Assembly: GCF_028994805.1 (NCBI RefSeq)
Contig: NZ_JAJQQP010000008.1
Coordinates: forward strand, 255,305-319,304
Source of the DNA: Promicromonospora iranensis
GTDB taxonomy: Bacteria; Actinomycetota; Actinomycetes; Actinomycetales; Cellulomonadaceae
Direction: 5' to 3'
Length of the DNA: 64,000 nucleotides
The position numbers and the translations under genes are program-made. Below are positions 1 to 8,505 of this stretch, one piece after another (the first letter of the stretch is position 1; the number at the start of each line of letters is the position of its first letter). The notes beneath the pieces are model-generated. The model saw nothing but the letters and a program-made list of their open reading frames with translations. It had not been told where the DNA came from and made no database searches.

Positions 1-702
1 GCGGTCGCCGCCGCCGGTGGCGCACTTCTTGTCTCGACCTTCGGTGGCGCGATGGCCGCCCAGGCCGCCCCGGTCGAGACCGGCCACGCGAAGATGAACT
101 CGGTCGACCTCAACGCGCTGACGACGCAGGCCCGCGAGGCGCTGTCCAACGCGCCGGTCGTCTCGGTCGCCCCCGACGCAGAGCTCACCGTGGAGAAGAC
201 CGCGGTCTCCGTGGTCTCCGCCGCCGAGAACGAGGACTACCAGGCAGAGCTCGCCGCTGCTGAGGCCGAGAAGGCAGCCGAGGCTGCCGCCGCCGAGGCT
301 GCGGAGGCGGCCGAGGCCGCTGCCGCCACTGTCTCCACCGCCACCTCCGTCGACGTTCCCGCGTCGGCGATCGGCAACTCCGTGATCTCGATCGCGAGCC
401 GCTACGTCGGCGTGCCGTACGTCTCCGGTGGTGCCAGCCCGAGCGGCATGGACTGCTCCGGCTTCACCCAGTACGTCTACGGTCAGCTCGGTATCGACCT
501 GCCGCACTCGTCGTCGGCGCAGCCGGGCTACGGCACCCAGGTGCCGGCGTCCGAGGCGCAGCCGGGCGACCTGATGTGGACCCCCGGCCACGTCTCGATC
601 TACGCCGGTGGCAACACCATGATCGACGCGTCCAAGCCGGGCACCGTCGTCGACTTCCGCACCATCTGGCAGTCGAACCCCACCTTCATCCGCATGGGCT
701 GA
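1..702 (+). CDS. NlpC/P60 family secreted peptidoglycan hydrolase (5' truncated)
   Basis: The reading frame is open from base 1, so the gene begins upstream of the window. The first residues are a hydrophobic Ala-rich stretch ending in AMAAQAAP, which looks like the end of a signal peptide. A Glu/Ala-rich, probably helical linker (about nt 220-330) precedes a C-terminal NlpC/P60 domain with the catalytic Cys in MDCSGF (nt 448-465) and the catalytic His in PGHVSIY (nt 583-603). Known members cut D-Glu/meso-DAP peptide bonds in the wall. The architecture (signal, coiled linker, NlpC/P60) suggests an exported cell-separation or wall-remodelling hydrolase of RipA/Cse type. A strong hairpin follows the stop. 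Confidence 0.9.
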   Translation, partial: AVAAAGGALLVSTFGGAMAAQAAPVETGHAKMNSVDLNALTTQAREALSNAPVVSVAPDAELTVEKTAVSVVSAAENEDYQAELAAAEAEKAAEAAAAEAAEAAEAAAATVSTATSVDVPASAIGNSVISIASRYVGVPYVSGGASPSGMDCSGFTQYVYGQLGIDLPHSSSAQPGYGTQVPASEAQPGDLMWTPGHVSIYAGGNTMIDASKPGTVVDFRTIWQSNPTFIRMG

Positions 703-725
703 CCACACCCACGCAGGACCACACA

Positions 726-762
726 GCAGAGCGCCTGCCCGGTGATCGGGCGGGCGCTCTGC
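726..762 (+). terminator. Rho-independent terminator of the NlpC/P60 gene
   Basis: A 16-bp stem (GCAGAGCGCCTGCCCG pairing with 746-762, with one G-U pair) closes a 4-nt loop. It starts 24 nt after the stop codon and is followed by a T-rich run (TTTGCCATCTTT). Confidence 0.8.
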
Positions 763-864
763 TTTGCCATCTTTCTGTCGTCGGTTTGCCACCGGTTACC
801 CATAACGCGCGCGCCGCCGGTAGCGTTGGAGTGCAATGGTGCACTGCCGAAGAAAGGGCTGGCG

Positions 865-1827
865 ATGACGCGATCCGAGGTCGTACTGGTCGGGGTGGAC
901 GGATCGGCCGCGAGCCTGCATGCGCTGGACTGGGCTACCGCCTACGCGCATCGCGTGGGCTGGTCGCTGCACATCGTGTGCAGCTATTCACTGCCGTCGT
1001 TCACCGCGGCGTCGCTCGACGGCGGGTACGCCGCCCTCGACGACACCACGATCCAGGAAGGTGCCAAGTCGGTCCTGGTCGAGGCGGAGGCCCGGGTGGC
1101 CGACGCCGGCGTGCGCGCCACCACGGAGGTCGCCACCGGTGACGCCGCGGGCGTGCTCGTGGAGCTGTCCGGTGACTACGGGCTCGCGGTCGTCGGGACG
1201 CGCGGCAAGGGTGGGTTCACGGAGCGGCTGCTGGGCACCGTGTCGTCCGCGCTGCCCGCGCACGCGCGCTGCCCGGTCGTCGTGGTCCCGCTGCGCACCG
1301 AGGCGAACCGGGGCGTCTCCTGGAACACGCCGGGCTCCGGTGCGGACACCGAGACGAGCGCGGTGGCGCCCGGTGCGGCCGAGATCCGTGAGGTGCGCCG
1401 CATCGTCGTGGGCGTGGACGGTTCCCCGCAGGCCGAGCGGGCGCTGCAGTACGCGATCCTGCAGGCCAACGCGTGGGGCGCGGAGCTGACCGCCGTCACC
1501 GGCGTGCCCGTGGGGAACGCGGGGATGCTGGCATGGCTGCCGTCCAACATCGACCGCGAGCAGGTCCTCGCCGACATCGGCGCCGGCATGGACGTCCTGG
1601 TCGACCGGTACGAGGCGGAGAACCCCGGCCTGCGGATCCGGCGGATCGTGCTGGACGGTACCGGTGCGGAGCTGCTGACGGAGTTCTCGACGGCGTCGGA
1701 CCTGGTGGTCCTGGGTTCGCGCGGCCGGGGCGGATTCCGGGGGCTGTTGCTGGGCTCCACGAGCCAGGCGGTGCTCCACCACGCGGCGTGCCCGGTACTC
1801 GTGGTCAACAAGCACTGCACGGACTGA
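865..1827 (+). CDS. Universal stress protein with two tandem Usp domains
   Basis: The 320-residue protein has two UspA domains. The first opens with VVLVGVDGS and carries the ATP-binding loop GTRGKGGFTERLLGTVSS. The second opens with RRIVVGVDGS (near residue 175) and carries GSRGRGGFRGLLLGSTS. Both match the G-x2-G-x9-G(S/T) signature of ATP-binding Usp proteins, so both halves look competent for nucleotide binding. I chose the ATG at 865, which has AGAAAGGG 6 nt upstream, although the frame is open from 742. Tandem Usp proteins in actinobacteria are usually induced by hypoxia or stationary phase; no such control is visible here. Confidence 0.9.
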   Translation: MTRSEVVLVGVDGSAASLHALDWATAYAHRVGWSLHIVCSYSLPSFTAASLDGGYAALDDTTIQEGAKSVLVEAEARVADAGVRATTEVATGDAAGVLVELSGDYGLAVVGTRGKGGFTERLLGTVSSALPAHARCPVVVVPLRTEANRGVSWNTPGSGADTETSAVAPGAAEIREVRRIVVGVDGSPQAERALQYAILQANAWGAELTAVTGVPVGNAGMLAWLPSNIDREQVLADIGAGMDVLVDRYEAENPGLRIRRIVLDGTGAELLTEFSTASDLVVLGSRGRGGFRGLLLGSTSQAVLHHAACPVLVVNKHCTD

Positions 1828-1831
1828 CCGC

Positions 1832-1901
1832 CGAGGTAGTCATCTGGCGAGGTAGTCACCCGATCGCCGCTGGGCGACTACCTCGCCAGATGACTACCTC
1901 G
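1832..1901. terminator. Long perfect inverted repeat between convergent genes (IR-1)
   Basis: Two 26-bp arms (1832-1857 and 1876-1901) are exact reverse complements around an 18-nt loop. Each arm carries the 9-mer GAGGTAGTC twice, 7 nt apart. It lies between the stop codons of the usp gene (1827) and the aminotransferase (1910) and has no T-run, so it probably acts as a bidirectional terminator. It is one of six unusually long perfect repeats in the window. Confidence 0.75.
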
Positions 1902-1909
1902 CGGTGGTT

Positions 1910-3190
1910 CTACTTCGGTGAGGTGGCTTCGGCGGCCGCGAGCAGCACGCAGGTCGCGACACCGTCCATCGCCGTGCGCACCTCGTCCAGCGGGGGCATC
2001 GACGGCGCGAGGCGCACGTTCTTGTTTTCGGGGTCCTTGCCGTACGGGTGGGTGGCGCCCGCCGGCGTGAGGGCGATCCCCGCCTCCTTGGCCAGCTGGA
2101 CCACCCGCGACGCGGTGCCCGGTGTCACGTCGAGCGACACGAAGTAGCCGCCCTTGGGCTCGGTCCACGACGCGACGCCGTACCCGCCCAGGCGCTCGGT
2201 CAGGATCTGCACCACTGCCTCGAACTTCGGCGCCAGGATGGCGCGGTGCTTGCGCATGTGCTCGCGCACACCGTCGGCCGAGCCGAAGAACATCGCGTGC
2301 CGCAGGTGGTTGAGCTTGTCCGGGCCGATGGACGCCGCCGACAGGTGCTTCTTGTACCAGGCGATGTTGGCGGGTGAGCTACCGAGGAACGCGACGCCCG
2401 AGCCCGCGAACGTGACCTTGGACGTGGAGGCGAACAGGATCACCCGGTCGGGGTTGCCCGCCTCGGCCGCGAGGGCGATGGCGTTCGGGCTGGTCACCTC
2501 GTCGTCGGTCAGGTGGTGCACCGCGTACGCGTTGTCCCACATGATGCGGAAGTCCGGTGCCGCAGTGGGCATCGAGACCAGTGCACGGGCGACGTCGTCG
2601 GCGATCACCGCGCCGTCCGGGTTCGAGTAGGTGGGGACGACCCACATGCCCTTGATGGTGGGGTCCGACGCGACGAGCGCGGCCACGGCCTCGGCGTCCG
2701 GGCCGTCCGGTGTCATCGGGACGGGGACCATCTCGATGCCGAGGGACTCGCAGATCGTGAAGTGGCGGTCGTAGCCCGGCACGGGGCAGATCCAGCGCAC
2801 CTTCTCCTCGCGCGCCCACGGCTTCGGCGACTCGGGGAAGCCGAACAGCTCGGCGAACGCGACGACGTCGTGCATGAGCGTGAGCGACGCGTTGCCACCC
2901 GCGAGGAGCTGCTCGACCGGCACGTCGAGCAGCTCGGCGAAGATGCGCCGGATCGCCGGTCCGCCGTCGAGCCCGCCGTAGTTGCGGGCGTCCGTGCCCG
3001 TCTCGTCGGCGTGGACGCCCACTCCGGGCAGGGCCAGCATGGGCTCGGCGAGATCGAGCTGCTCGGCCGACGGCTTGCCGCGCGTCAGGTCGAGCTTCAG
3101 CCCCTTGGCCTGAAGCTCGGCGTAGGCCTGCTGCAGCTCGTGGAGGGCGGGGAGCGTTGCGGTGGTGTGGGACGACGTCGTAGTGGTCAC
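1910..3190 (-). CDS. aspT: Aspartate aminotransferase, AspT / Aminotran_MocR-type class I enzyme
   Basis: A 426-residue PLP-dependent fold-type I aminotransferase. The N-terminal LTRGKPSAEQLDLAEPML, the DARNYGG segment, VPTYSNPDG and the probable PLP-lysine segment STSKVTFAGSG place it in the actinobacterial subgroup that includes the aspartate aminotransferase AspT of Corynebacterium glutamicum; that assignment rests on recalled family features. The start is a GTG at 3190; the frame is open further upstream but that part reads as the shadow of the neighbouring gene. It begins 16 nt after the rocD stop, so the two are probably one transcript and may share 2-oxoglutarate/glutamate as amino carrier. 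Confidence 0.85.
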   Translation of the reverse strand: MTTTTSSHTTATLPALHELQQAYAELQAKGLKLDLTRGKPSAEQLDLAEPMLALPGVGVHADETGTDARNYGGLDGGPAIRRIFAELLDVPVEQLLAGGNASLTLMHDVVAFAELFGFPESPKPWAREEKVRWICPVPGYDRHFTICESLGIEMVPVPMTPDGPDAEAVAALVASDPTIKGMWVVPTYSNPDGAVIADDVARALVSMPTAAPDFRIMWDNAYAVHHLTDDEVTSPNAIALAAEAGNPDRVILFASTSKVTFAGSGVAFLGSSPANIAWYKKHLSAASIGPDKLNHLRHAMFFGSADGVREHMRKHRAILAPKFEAVVQILTERLGGYGVASWTEPKGGYFVSLDVTPGTASRVVQLAKEAGIALTPAGATHPYGKDPENKNVRLAPSMPPLDEVRTAMDGVATCVLLAAAEATSPK

Positions 3191-3206
3191 CCCCGGGAGC
3201 CTACGC

Positions 3207-4697
3207 TCAGCCGGCGGTCGGTGACAGTTCGGAGCGCTCGTCCTTGCCTTCCGCGGCGGCCTCGATGTCGGCGACGTCGGCCGTGCCCGCGGGGGCGTCG
3301 TCGGCCGTGCCGAGGTCTTCGCCCAGGTCATCGGCGGGCTCGTCGCCGAAGGCGGCGTCCGCCACGGCGGAGGTCTCCTCGCCGGACGACTCCTCGCCGG
3401 AGGTCTCCTCGCCAGATGTGGTGTCCGCAGCAGCGACCGTCGCCGCGTTCGCCGCCTCGTTCGAGGCCGCGGCCGAGCGCTCGCCACGGAGTGCGACCAG
3501 GGACTCCTCGAGGATGTCCAGCGCCATCTCCAGCTCGGGCTGGACGATCGACAGGGGCGGTGACAGCCGGATCGTCTCGGTGCGCGCTTCCTTGGCGAGC
3601 ACCCCGCGCTCCAGCAGCGCCTCGCAGAGCTCGCGCCCGGTACCGAGCGCGGGGTCCAGGTCGATGCCGGCCCACAGCCCGACCGTGCGGGCCTCCGTCA
3701 GCAGGCCCCGTTCGACGAGCGCGTCGAGCCGTTCCGCGAGCACCTTGCCCGACGCCGCGGCCCTGGCCTGGTACTGCCCCGTCGAGAGCAGGTCGAGCGC
3801 CGCGACGCCGACCGCGCACGCCAGCGGGTTGCCGCCGAACGTCGAACCGTGCGTGCCGGCGGTCAGGACGCCGAGGATCTCGGGCTTGCCGACCACCGCG
3901 GAGACGGGGACGATCCCGCCGCCGAGCGCCTTGCCCAGACAGACCAGGTCGGGCTGCACGTCCCAGAGCTCGCAGGCGAGGGTGGTGCCGGTGCGGCCGA
4001 GCCCGGACTGGACCTCGTCGGCGACGAGGGCGATGTCCTGCGTCGTGGTGAGCTCGCGCAGGCCAGGCCAGAACTCCTCCGGCGGGACCACGACCCCTGC
4101 CTCGCCCTGCACCGGCTCCATGAGGACGGCCACCGTGGTGTCGTCCACGGCGTCGGCCACCGCGTTCAGATCGCCGAACGGGACCTGCCGGAAGCCCGGC
4201 GCGAAGGGCCCGAACCCGTCCCGCGTGGTCGGGTGGTCCGAGAGGCCGGCGAGCGTGGTGGTGCGGCCGTGGAAGTTGCCGGCGGCGACGATGACCGTCG
4301 CCTGGTCCTCAGGCACGCCGCGCACGTCGTAGCCCCACTTGCGGACCGCCTTGATCGCGGTCTCCACGGCTTCCGCGCCGGTGTTCATCGGCACCACGAG
4401 GCTGTCCTCGCCACCGGTGGTCAACGGCCCCACCACCTCGACGAGCCGCTGCGCGAACTCCTCCAGCCGGTCATGGTCGAACGCACGGGACGTGAGCGTG
4501 ACCTGGCGCAGCTGCGTCATCGCCGCCGCGACCAGGCCTTGGTGCAGGTGCCCGAAGTTCAGGGCCGAGTAGCCCGACAGGAAGTCGAGGAACTCGTTGC
4601 CGTCCGTGTCCCATACATGCGTACCGTGAGCCCGCGCGATCGTGATCGGCAGTGGATGGTACGTCGGGGCGAGTGCGCCGTGCGTCGTGTCCGCCAT
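3207..4697 (-). CDS. rocD: Ornithine aminotransferase with long acidic C-terminal tail
   Basis: A 496-residue class III aminotransferase. Visible motifs are the substrate-side FLSGYSALNFGH, the PLP region MNTGAEAVETAIK, GNFHGRTT, the aspartate/glutamine pair VADEVQSGLGRTG, and the PLP-lysine segment CLGKALGGG followed by GTHGSTFGGNPLA. This is the ornithine delta-aminotransferase pattern (ornithine + 2-oxoglutarate to glutamate semialdehyde + glutamate). The catalytic fold ends near residue 405. About 90 extra residues follow, rich in Ala, Thr, Ser, Glu and Asp, with the near-repeat SGEETSGEESSGEETS; normal RocD proteins are about 400 residues. The ATG at 4697 is the first start that leaves the conserved N terminus intact. 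First gene of a rocD-aspT pair. Confidence 0.88.
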   Translation of the reverse strand: MADTTHGALAPTYHPLPITIARAHGTHVWDTDGNEFLDFLSGYSALNFGHLHQGLVAAAMTQLRQVTLTSRAFDHDRLEEFAQRLVEVVGPLTTGGEDSLVVPMNTGAEAVETAIKAVRKWGYDVRGVPEDQATVIVAAGNFHGRTTTLAGLSDHPTTRDGFGPFAPGFRQVPFGDLNAVADAVDDTTVAVLMEPVQGEAGVVVPPEEFWPGLRELTTTQDIALVADEVQSGLGRTGTTLACELWDVQPDLVCLGKALGGGIVPVSAVVGKPEILGVLTAGTHGSTFGGNPLACAVGVAALDLLSTGQYQARAAASGKVLAERLDALVERGLLTEARTVGLWAGIDLDPALGTGRELCEALLERGVLAKEARTETIRLSPPLSIVQPELEMALDILEESLVALRGERSAAASNEAANAATVAAADTTSGEETSGEESSGEETSAVADAAFGDEPADDLGEDLGTADDAPAGTADVADIEAAAEGKDERSELSPTAG

Positions 4698-4765
4698 GCC
4701 CCGCAGCCTAGAGCGGGTCCCAGGATCCCGCCGAGCAAGTGCATATATGGGCTGCCCGGCGGCGC

Positions 4766-5545
4766 CTACTTGTGCTCGATGACGCGCGGGAAGTTCTCCG
4801 GGGGAGCGCCGAACGCGATACGGGACTGTCCGATCACCGTGTGCCCGAGCGCGCGCGCACCGACCCAGCCGACGACCGCGCCGACGCCGAACGGCAGGAT
4901 GCGGCCCAGCATCAGGCTGCCCTGCTTGGCCACCTGCTTCTGGATGAACCGGTGGGTGAGCGCCTTGTTGACGCGGTGCAGGGTGGTGCGCGGCATGCTC
5001 GTGAGCAGCACCTTGCCCCATGCCACGCCCGAGCCGCCGATGGCGTTCTCGACGTCCTGCGCGCCCTGGTCGCCGAGCACCGTGGCCAGGAGCAGCGCCC
5101 GGCGGCGCGGCACGTCCTGGACATCGATGCCGTGCACGTCCGCCACCGCGAGGGAGAACGCGGCGGACGACGCGAAGAACGTCGCCACGTCGCTCGTGGA
5201 CAGTGCCACGCTCGCTGCCGTGCCCACGGCAGGGATCGCCGCGGCCGCGCCGACGGCGGTGCCCGTGGTCTGGATCACCCGCAGGTACTCCTTCTCCAGG
5301 AGCCGGATGACCTCCGCCGGGCTGGCGTCGGGGTTACGTGCCCGCACCTTGTCCACATGCTTGTGGATGGTCGCGGACGGGATGGTGACGGCCCTGCCGA
5401 CCAGGTGGTCCAGCGGGCTCTCCGGCTTGTAGTTGACCCAGTCTGCGGGCGTTACCTCGAGAGAGTTGTCCGGCTTGAGCACCGCGTCGCCCGGTGCCGA
5501 CCGGTCGTCGGGGCCTCGCGCCGTCAGCTTCTTGTCATCGGCCAT
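4766..5545 (-). CDS. EcsC-like conserved protein
   Basis: A 259-residue protein with a charged N terminus and long Gly/Ala-rich hydrophobic stretches (around TGTAVGAAAAIPAVGTAAS and LMLGRILPFGVGAVVGWVG). The C-terminal RIAFGAPPENFP resembles actinobacterial members of the EcsC family, which is how I recognise it. EcsC-type proteins have no settled biochemical role. It starts 1 nt after the osmC stop and is almost certainly cotranscribed with it, which hints at a stress or envelope role but does not prove one. Confidence 0.6.
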   Translation of the reverse strand: MADDKKLTARGPDDRSAPGDAVLKPDNSLEVTPADWVNYKPESPLDHLVGRAVTIPSATIHKHVDKVRARNPDASPAEVIRLLEKEYLRVIQTTGTAVGAAAAIPAVGTAASVALSTSDVATFFASSAAFSLAVADVHGIDVQDVPRRRALLLATVLGDQGAQDVENAIGGSGVAWGKVLLTSMPRTTLHRVNKALTHRFIQKQVAKQGSLMLGRILPFGVGAVVGWVGARALGHTVIGQSRIAFGAPPENFPRVIEHK

Positions 5546-5546
5546 G

Positions 5547-6020
5547 TCAGCCCTCCGTCGGCTGCTCGAACTGCGCGTCCGGGACCTGGGCGCCCGCCTT
5601 GAGCGTGCGGCCCACCGTGCATGTCTTGTCGATCGACCGCTGCGCGATGGTGAGGAGCTTCTCGCGGTCCTCGTCGTCGAGCATGGACAGGTCGATCTCG
5701 AACTTCTCCGTGAGCACCGGGTACCGGTCCTCGGCCATGTCCTTCGGGTCCTCGACCCGGATGGTGGTCTTGTAGTCGTCGCCGAGCCGGCGTGCGAACG
5801 CCCTGTCGCTGCTCATCCCCGCGCACGCGGCGAGCGCGATCTTCAGCAGCTCACCCGGCGTGAACACGGCACCCGCATCGGCGGGGCCGATGTCGACGCG
5901 CGCGCCGCGGGCCGAGAAGCCCGTGTAGGTGCGTATGCCGTTGCGCTCCACCCAGAGCGGGTCCGTGGGCGAGGGGGTTGCTGCGCTCGTGGCGCTCGGG
6001 GTGGTGGTCTGCTCCGTCAT
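5547..6020 (-). CDS. OsmC/Ohr-family peroxiredoxin-like protein
   Basis: A 157-residue OsmC-fold protein. The two redox cysteines of the family are in LAACAGMSSD and KTCTVGRTL. OsmC/Ohr proteins reduce organic hydroperoxides with these cysteines, generally using a dithiol reductant. I chose the ATG at 6020, which has GGAAGGA about 8 nt upstream; an upstream in-frame ATG at 6056 lacks this. The N-terminal 25 residues are Thr/Pro/Ser-rich and probably disordered. It is the first gene of a two-gene unit with the EcsC-like gene. Confidence 0.85.
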   Translation of the reverse strand: MTEQTTTPSATSAATPSPTDPLWVERNGIRTYTGFSARGARVDIGPADAGAVFTPGELLKIALAACAGMSSDRAFARRLGDDYKTTIRVEDPKDMAEDRYPVLTEKFEIDLSMLDDEDREKLLTIAQRSIDKTCTVGRTLKAGAQVPDAQFEQPTEG

Positions 6021-6167
6021 GAGGATCATCCTTCCACTGGTCACCGACACGGTCACGGAGCGAGGCCCCGCGCGTCCCGGTCGGTCGGACTAGTGCACAA
6101 CGCGAACGCGGCCTGTGACGTTCCCGTTCGCCGCGCAGGGTGGCGCCGGCGCTGCGACGATCTGCTC

Positions 6168-6788
6168 ATGGCGCAGAACCCGAGCGACAAGCCTGAGGCG
6201 GCCGGCCCACCGCCCGGGGGCACATCCCCGGCCGGCCCGACGCCCTCCGGCCCGCCCCCGGCCGGCCCGCCCCCGGCCGGCGCGCGGTGGAGGCCGAGCT
6301 GGCGCGATGCCCTGAAGCGGGTGCTCGGCGTCGTCGCCGTGATCGTCGTGGTCTGGCTGCTCTACCTGTTCCTGTCGGCCTTCCTGCCGCGCTGGTGGGC
6401 GCAGGTCATCGGCAACGCGGTGGACGGGTCGTTCGCCGCCGGTGCCTGGTGGGGCATCGTGACCGGGGCGGTGTTCACGGTGGTCCCGGTCCTGTTCCTC
6501 GCGCAGGCGGCGCTGCCGAGGCGGTCGTGGCAGCTCCGGCTCGGCTTCGTCGTGCTGGCCGTGCTGTTCGCGATCCCGAACCTCCTCACGCTCGGGATCG
6601 CGCTGGGCACGTCGTCCGCGGCCCACGCCGGCGAACGGATCCTCGACGTCGACGGGCCGGCGTTCCGCGGCGGGACCGCGTGGGGCGCGGTGATCGGGGG
6701 TGTCGTCGCGGCGGTGATCGTGACCATGAGCGTGCTGTACCGGCGCCGCGGCGACCAGCTCAAGCAGTTCCGGGCGAAGCAGAACTGA
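6168..6788 (+). CDS. Proline-rich membrane protein, unknown function
   Basis: A 206-residue protein. Residues 1-45 are a Pro/Gly-rich cytosolic tail with repeated GPPPAG units. Four hydrophobic segments follow (VVAVIVVVWLLYLFLSAFL, WWGIVTGAVFTVVPVLFLA, LGFVVLAVLFAIPNLLTLG and AVIGGVVAAVIVTMSVLY), and the protein ends with a basic RRRGDQLKQFRAKQN tail. The ATG at 6168 is the only start that gives the full Pro-rich region. No enzymatic motif is visible. It stands 61 nt upstream of thyA and may share its transcript. Confidence 0.7.
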   Translation: MAQNPSDKPEAAGPPPGGTSPAGPTPSGPPPAGPPPAGARWRPSWRDALKRVLGVVAVIVVVWLLYLFLSAFLPRWWAQVIGNAVDGSFAAGAWWGIVTGAVFTVVPVLFLAQAALPRRSWQLRLGFVVLAVLFAIPNLLTLGIALGTSSAAHAGERILDVDGPAFRGGTAWGAVIGGVVAAVIVTMSVLYRRRGDQLKQFRAKQN

Positions 6789-6849
6789 TGGCCCGACGTC
6801 GGCTCGCGTGCCATCCGGTCCACCGGGACGCTCGACGTAGGGTTGTCGC

Positions 6850-7653
6850 ATGACCGAGATCGCCACCCCGTACGAGGACCTGCTGCGCGACGTGCTCGAG
6901 AACGGGACCCACAAGGGCGACCGGACCGGCACGGGGACGCGCAGCGTGTTCGGGCGGCAGATCCGGTACGACCTGGCCGAGGGCTTTCCGCTGATCACCA
7001 CCAAGAAGGTGCACCTCAAGTCGGTGGTGTACGAGCTGCTGTGGTTCCTCCGTGGTGACTCCAACGTCCGTTGGCTGCAGGAGCGCGGGGTCAAGATCTG
7101 GGACGACTGGGCCGACGAGTCGGGCGAGCTCGGCCCCGTCTACGGCGTCCAGTGGCGCTCCTGGCCCACGCCCGACGGCGGGCAGGTGGACCAGATCGCG
7201 AAGGTGGTCGAGCAGATCCGCACCGACCCGGACTCGCGGCGGCACATCGTGACGGCGTGGAACCCGGCCGAGGTGGACGACATGGCCCTGCCGCCGTGCC
7301 ACGCCCTGTTCCAGTTCTACGTCGCCGACGGCAAGCTCAGCTGCCAGCTGTACCAGCGATCGGCGGACCTGTTCCTCGGGGTGCCGTTCAACATCGCCTC
7401 CTACGCCCTGCTCACGCAGATGGTCGCGGCGCAGACCGGGCTCGAGGTCGGGGAGTTCGTGTGGACCGGTGGTGACTGCCACATCTACGACAACCACGTG
7501 GAGCAGGTGCGCACGCAGCTCGAGCGCGACCCGTACCCGTATCCCTCGCTGCGGCTCGCACCACGGGAGTCGATCTTCGACTACGAGTTCGAGGACGTCG
7601 AGGTGCTCGGTTACGTCTCGCACCCCACCATCAAGGCACCGATCGCCGTCTGA
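6850..7653 (+). CDS. thyA: Thymidylate synthase
   Basis: A 267-residue classical ThyA (dUMP + methylene-THF to dTMP + DHF). It shows the folate-side [11 protein letters not shown], the nucleophile Cys in [12 protein letters not shown], the phosphate/nucleotide region [21 protein letters not shown] and [12 protein letters not shown], and ends in KAPIAV as expected for the folate-contacting C terminus. Length is normal. It overlaps folA by 1 nt, so the enzyme making DHF is translationally coupled to the one that recycles it. Confidence 0.97.
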   Translation: MTEIATPYEDLLRDVLENGTHKGDRTGTGTRSVFGRQIRYDLAEGFPLITTKKVHLKSVVYELLWFLRGDSNVRWLQERGVKIWDDWADESGELGPVYGVQWRSWPTPDGGQVDQIAKVVEQIRTDPDSRRHIVTAWNPAEVDDMALPPCHALFQFYVADGKLSCQLYQRSADLFLGVPFNIASYALLTQMVAAQTGLEVGEFVWTGGDCHIYDNHVEQVRTQLERDPYPYPSLRLAPRESIFDYEFEDVEVLGYVSHPTIKAPIAV

Positions 7654-8159
7654 TGATCGGACTCATCTGGGCACAGGCACGTGACGGAGCCGGCCGGCCG
7701 GTGATCGGTGCGGGCGGCGACATCCCCTGGCGCGTCCCCGAGGACTTCGCCCACTTCAAGCGCACCACGGCGGGACACCCGGTCGTGATGGGCCGGCTCA
7801 CCTGGGAGTCGCTGCCCAAGCGCCCGCTGCCCGGCCGCACCAACATCGTCGTCTCCTCGCGCGGCCCGTACGGCGTGCCGGACGCCGACGCGGTCCCGGC
7901 AGCGACCATCGGCGAGGCGCTCCAGATCGCGGCCGACGCACCGGGCGGCGACGAGATCTGGGTCATCGGCGGCTCGCAGGTCTACAGCGAGGCGCTCCCG
8001 GTCGCCGACGCGCTGGAGGTGTCCGAGATCAACACGGAGGTCGAGGGCGACGTGTTCGCCCCCGAGATCGGCCCCGAGTGGACGGTCACCTCGTCGACCG
8101 GGTGGACGACGTCGTCATCGGGGCTCCGGTTCCGGCACCTCACCTACCGGCGCCGCTGA
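7653..8159 (+). CDS. folA: Dihydrofolate reductase
   Basis: A 168-residue DHFR (DHF + NADPH to THF). It begins [12 protein letters not shown] and has the substrate Asp segment GGDIPWRVPEDFAHFK, the NADPH-binding VVMGRLTWESLP and TNIVVSS, and the IWVIGGSQVYSEAL loop. The start ATG shares its A with the thyA TGA. No terminator follows; the downstream 340 nt hold only a decayed gene on the other strand. Confidence 0.95.
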   Translation: MIGLIWAQARDGAGRPVIGAGGDIPWRVPEDFAHFKRTTAGHPVVMGRLTWESLPKRPLPGRTNIVVSSRGPYGVPDADAVPAATIGEALQIAADAPGGDEIWVIGGSQVYSEALPVADALEVSEINTEVEGDVFAPEIGPEWTVTSSTGWTTSSSGLRFRHLTYRRR

Positions 8160-8396
8160 GCCCCGTGCGCCTGCCCGGGACGTCCGCGCACGCAGGTCGC
8201 CCGCCAGCAGCAGGAGGACGGGGACCAGCGCCAGGCTGAACCCGCTCGCCGGTCCCAGGAGGACGAGTCAGAGCCCGAGCCAGCCGGGCCAGTACGGACT
8301 GCTGGTGAAGACGACGTGCACGACGGCGATGACGATCATCAGGATGCCTCCGGCGCGGGTGAGTCCGGAGCCGGGGGCTCTCATCGAGGTGTTCAT
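8160..8396 (-). pseudogene. Remnant of a small membrane protein (DUF6463-like), with internal stop
   Basis: Reading the minus strand from the ATG at 8396 gives MNTSMRAPGSGLTRAGGILMIVIAVVHVVFT and then WPGWLGL before a TGA at 8268-8270. The same frame continues past the stop into another coherent hydrophobic segment (SGFSLALVPVLLLLAGD) and a basic end, up to about 8160. The two halves resemble the first and last helices of roughly 120-residue DUF6463-type proteins, with the middle missing. The family call is from memory and tentative; the stop codon and the continuing membrane-like frame are visible directly. This is all that the 346-nt interval between folA and the next gene contains. Confidence 0.45.
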
Positions 8397-8505
8397 GTGC
8401 CCCAGCGTTGCCGCCGAACCGGCCCGCATCTCTCCCCTGACCAGGTGAACCGCCTCGCCCGCACGGGTGAGCTCTGACACCTGGCCGGCTCGACGGCCGC
8501 CGACC

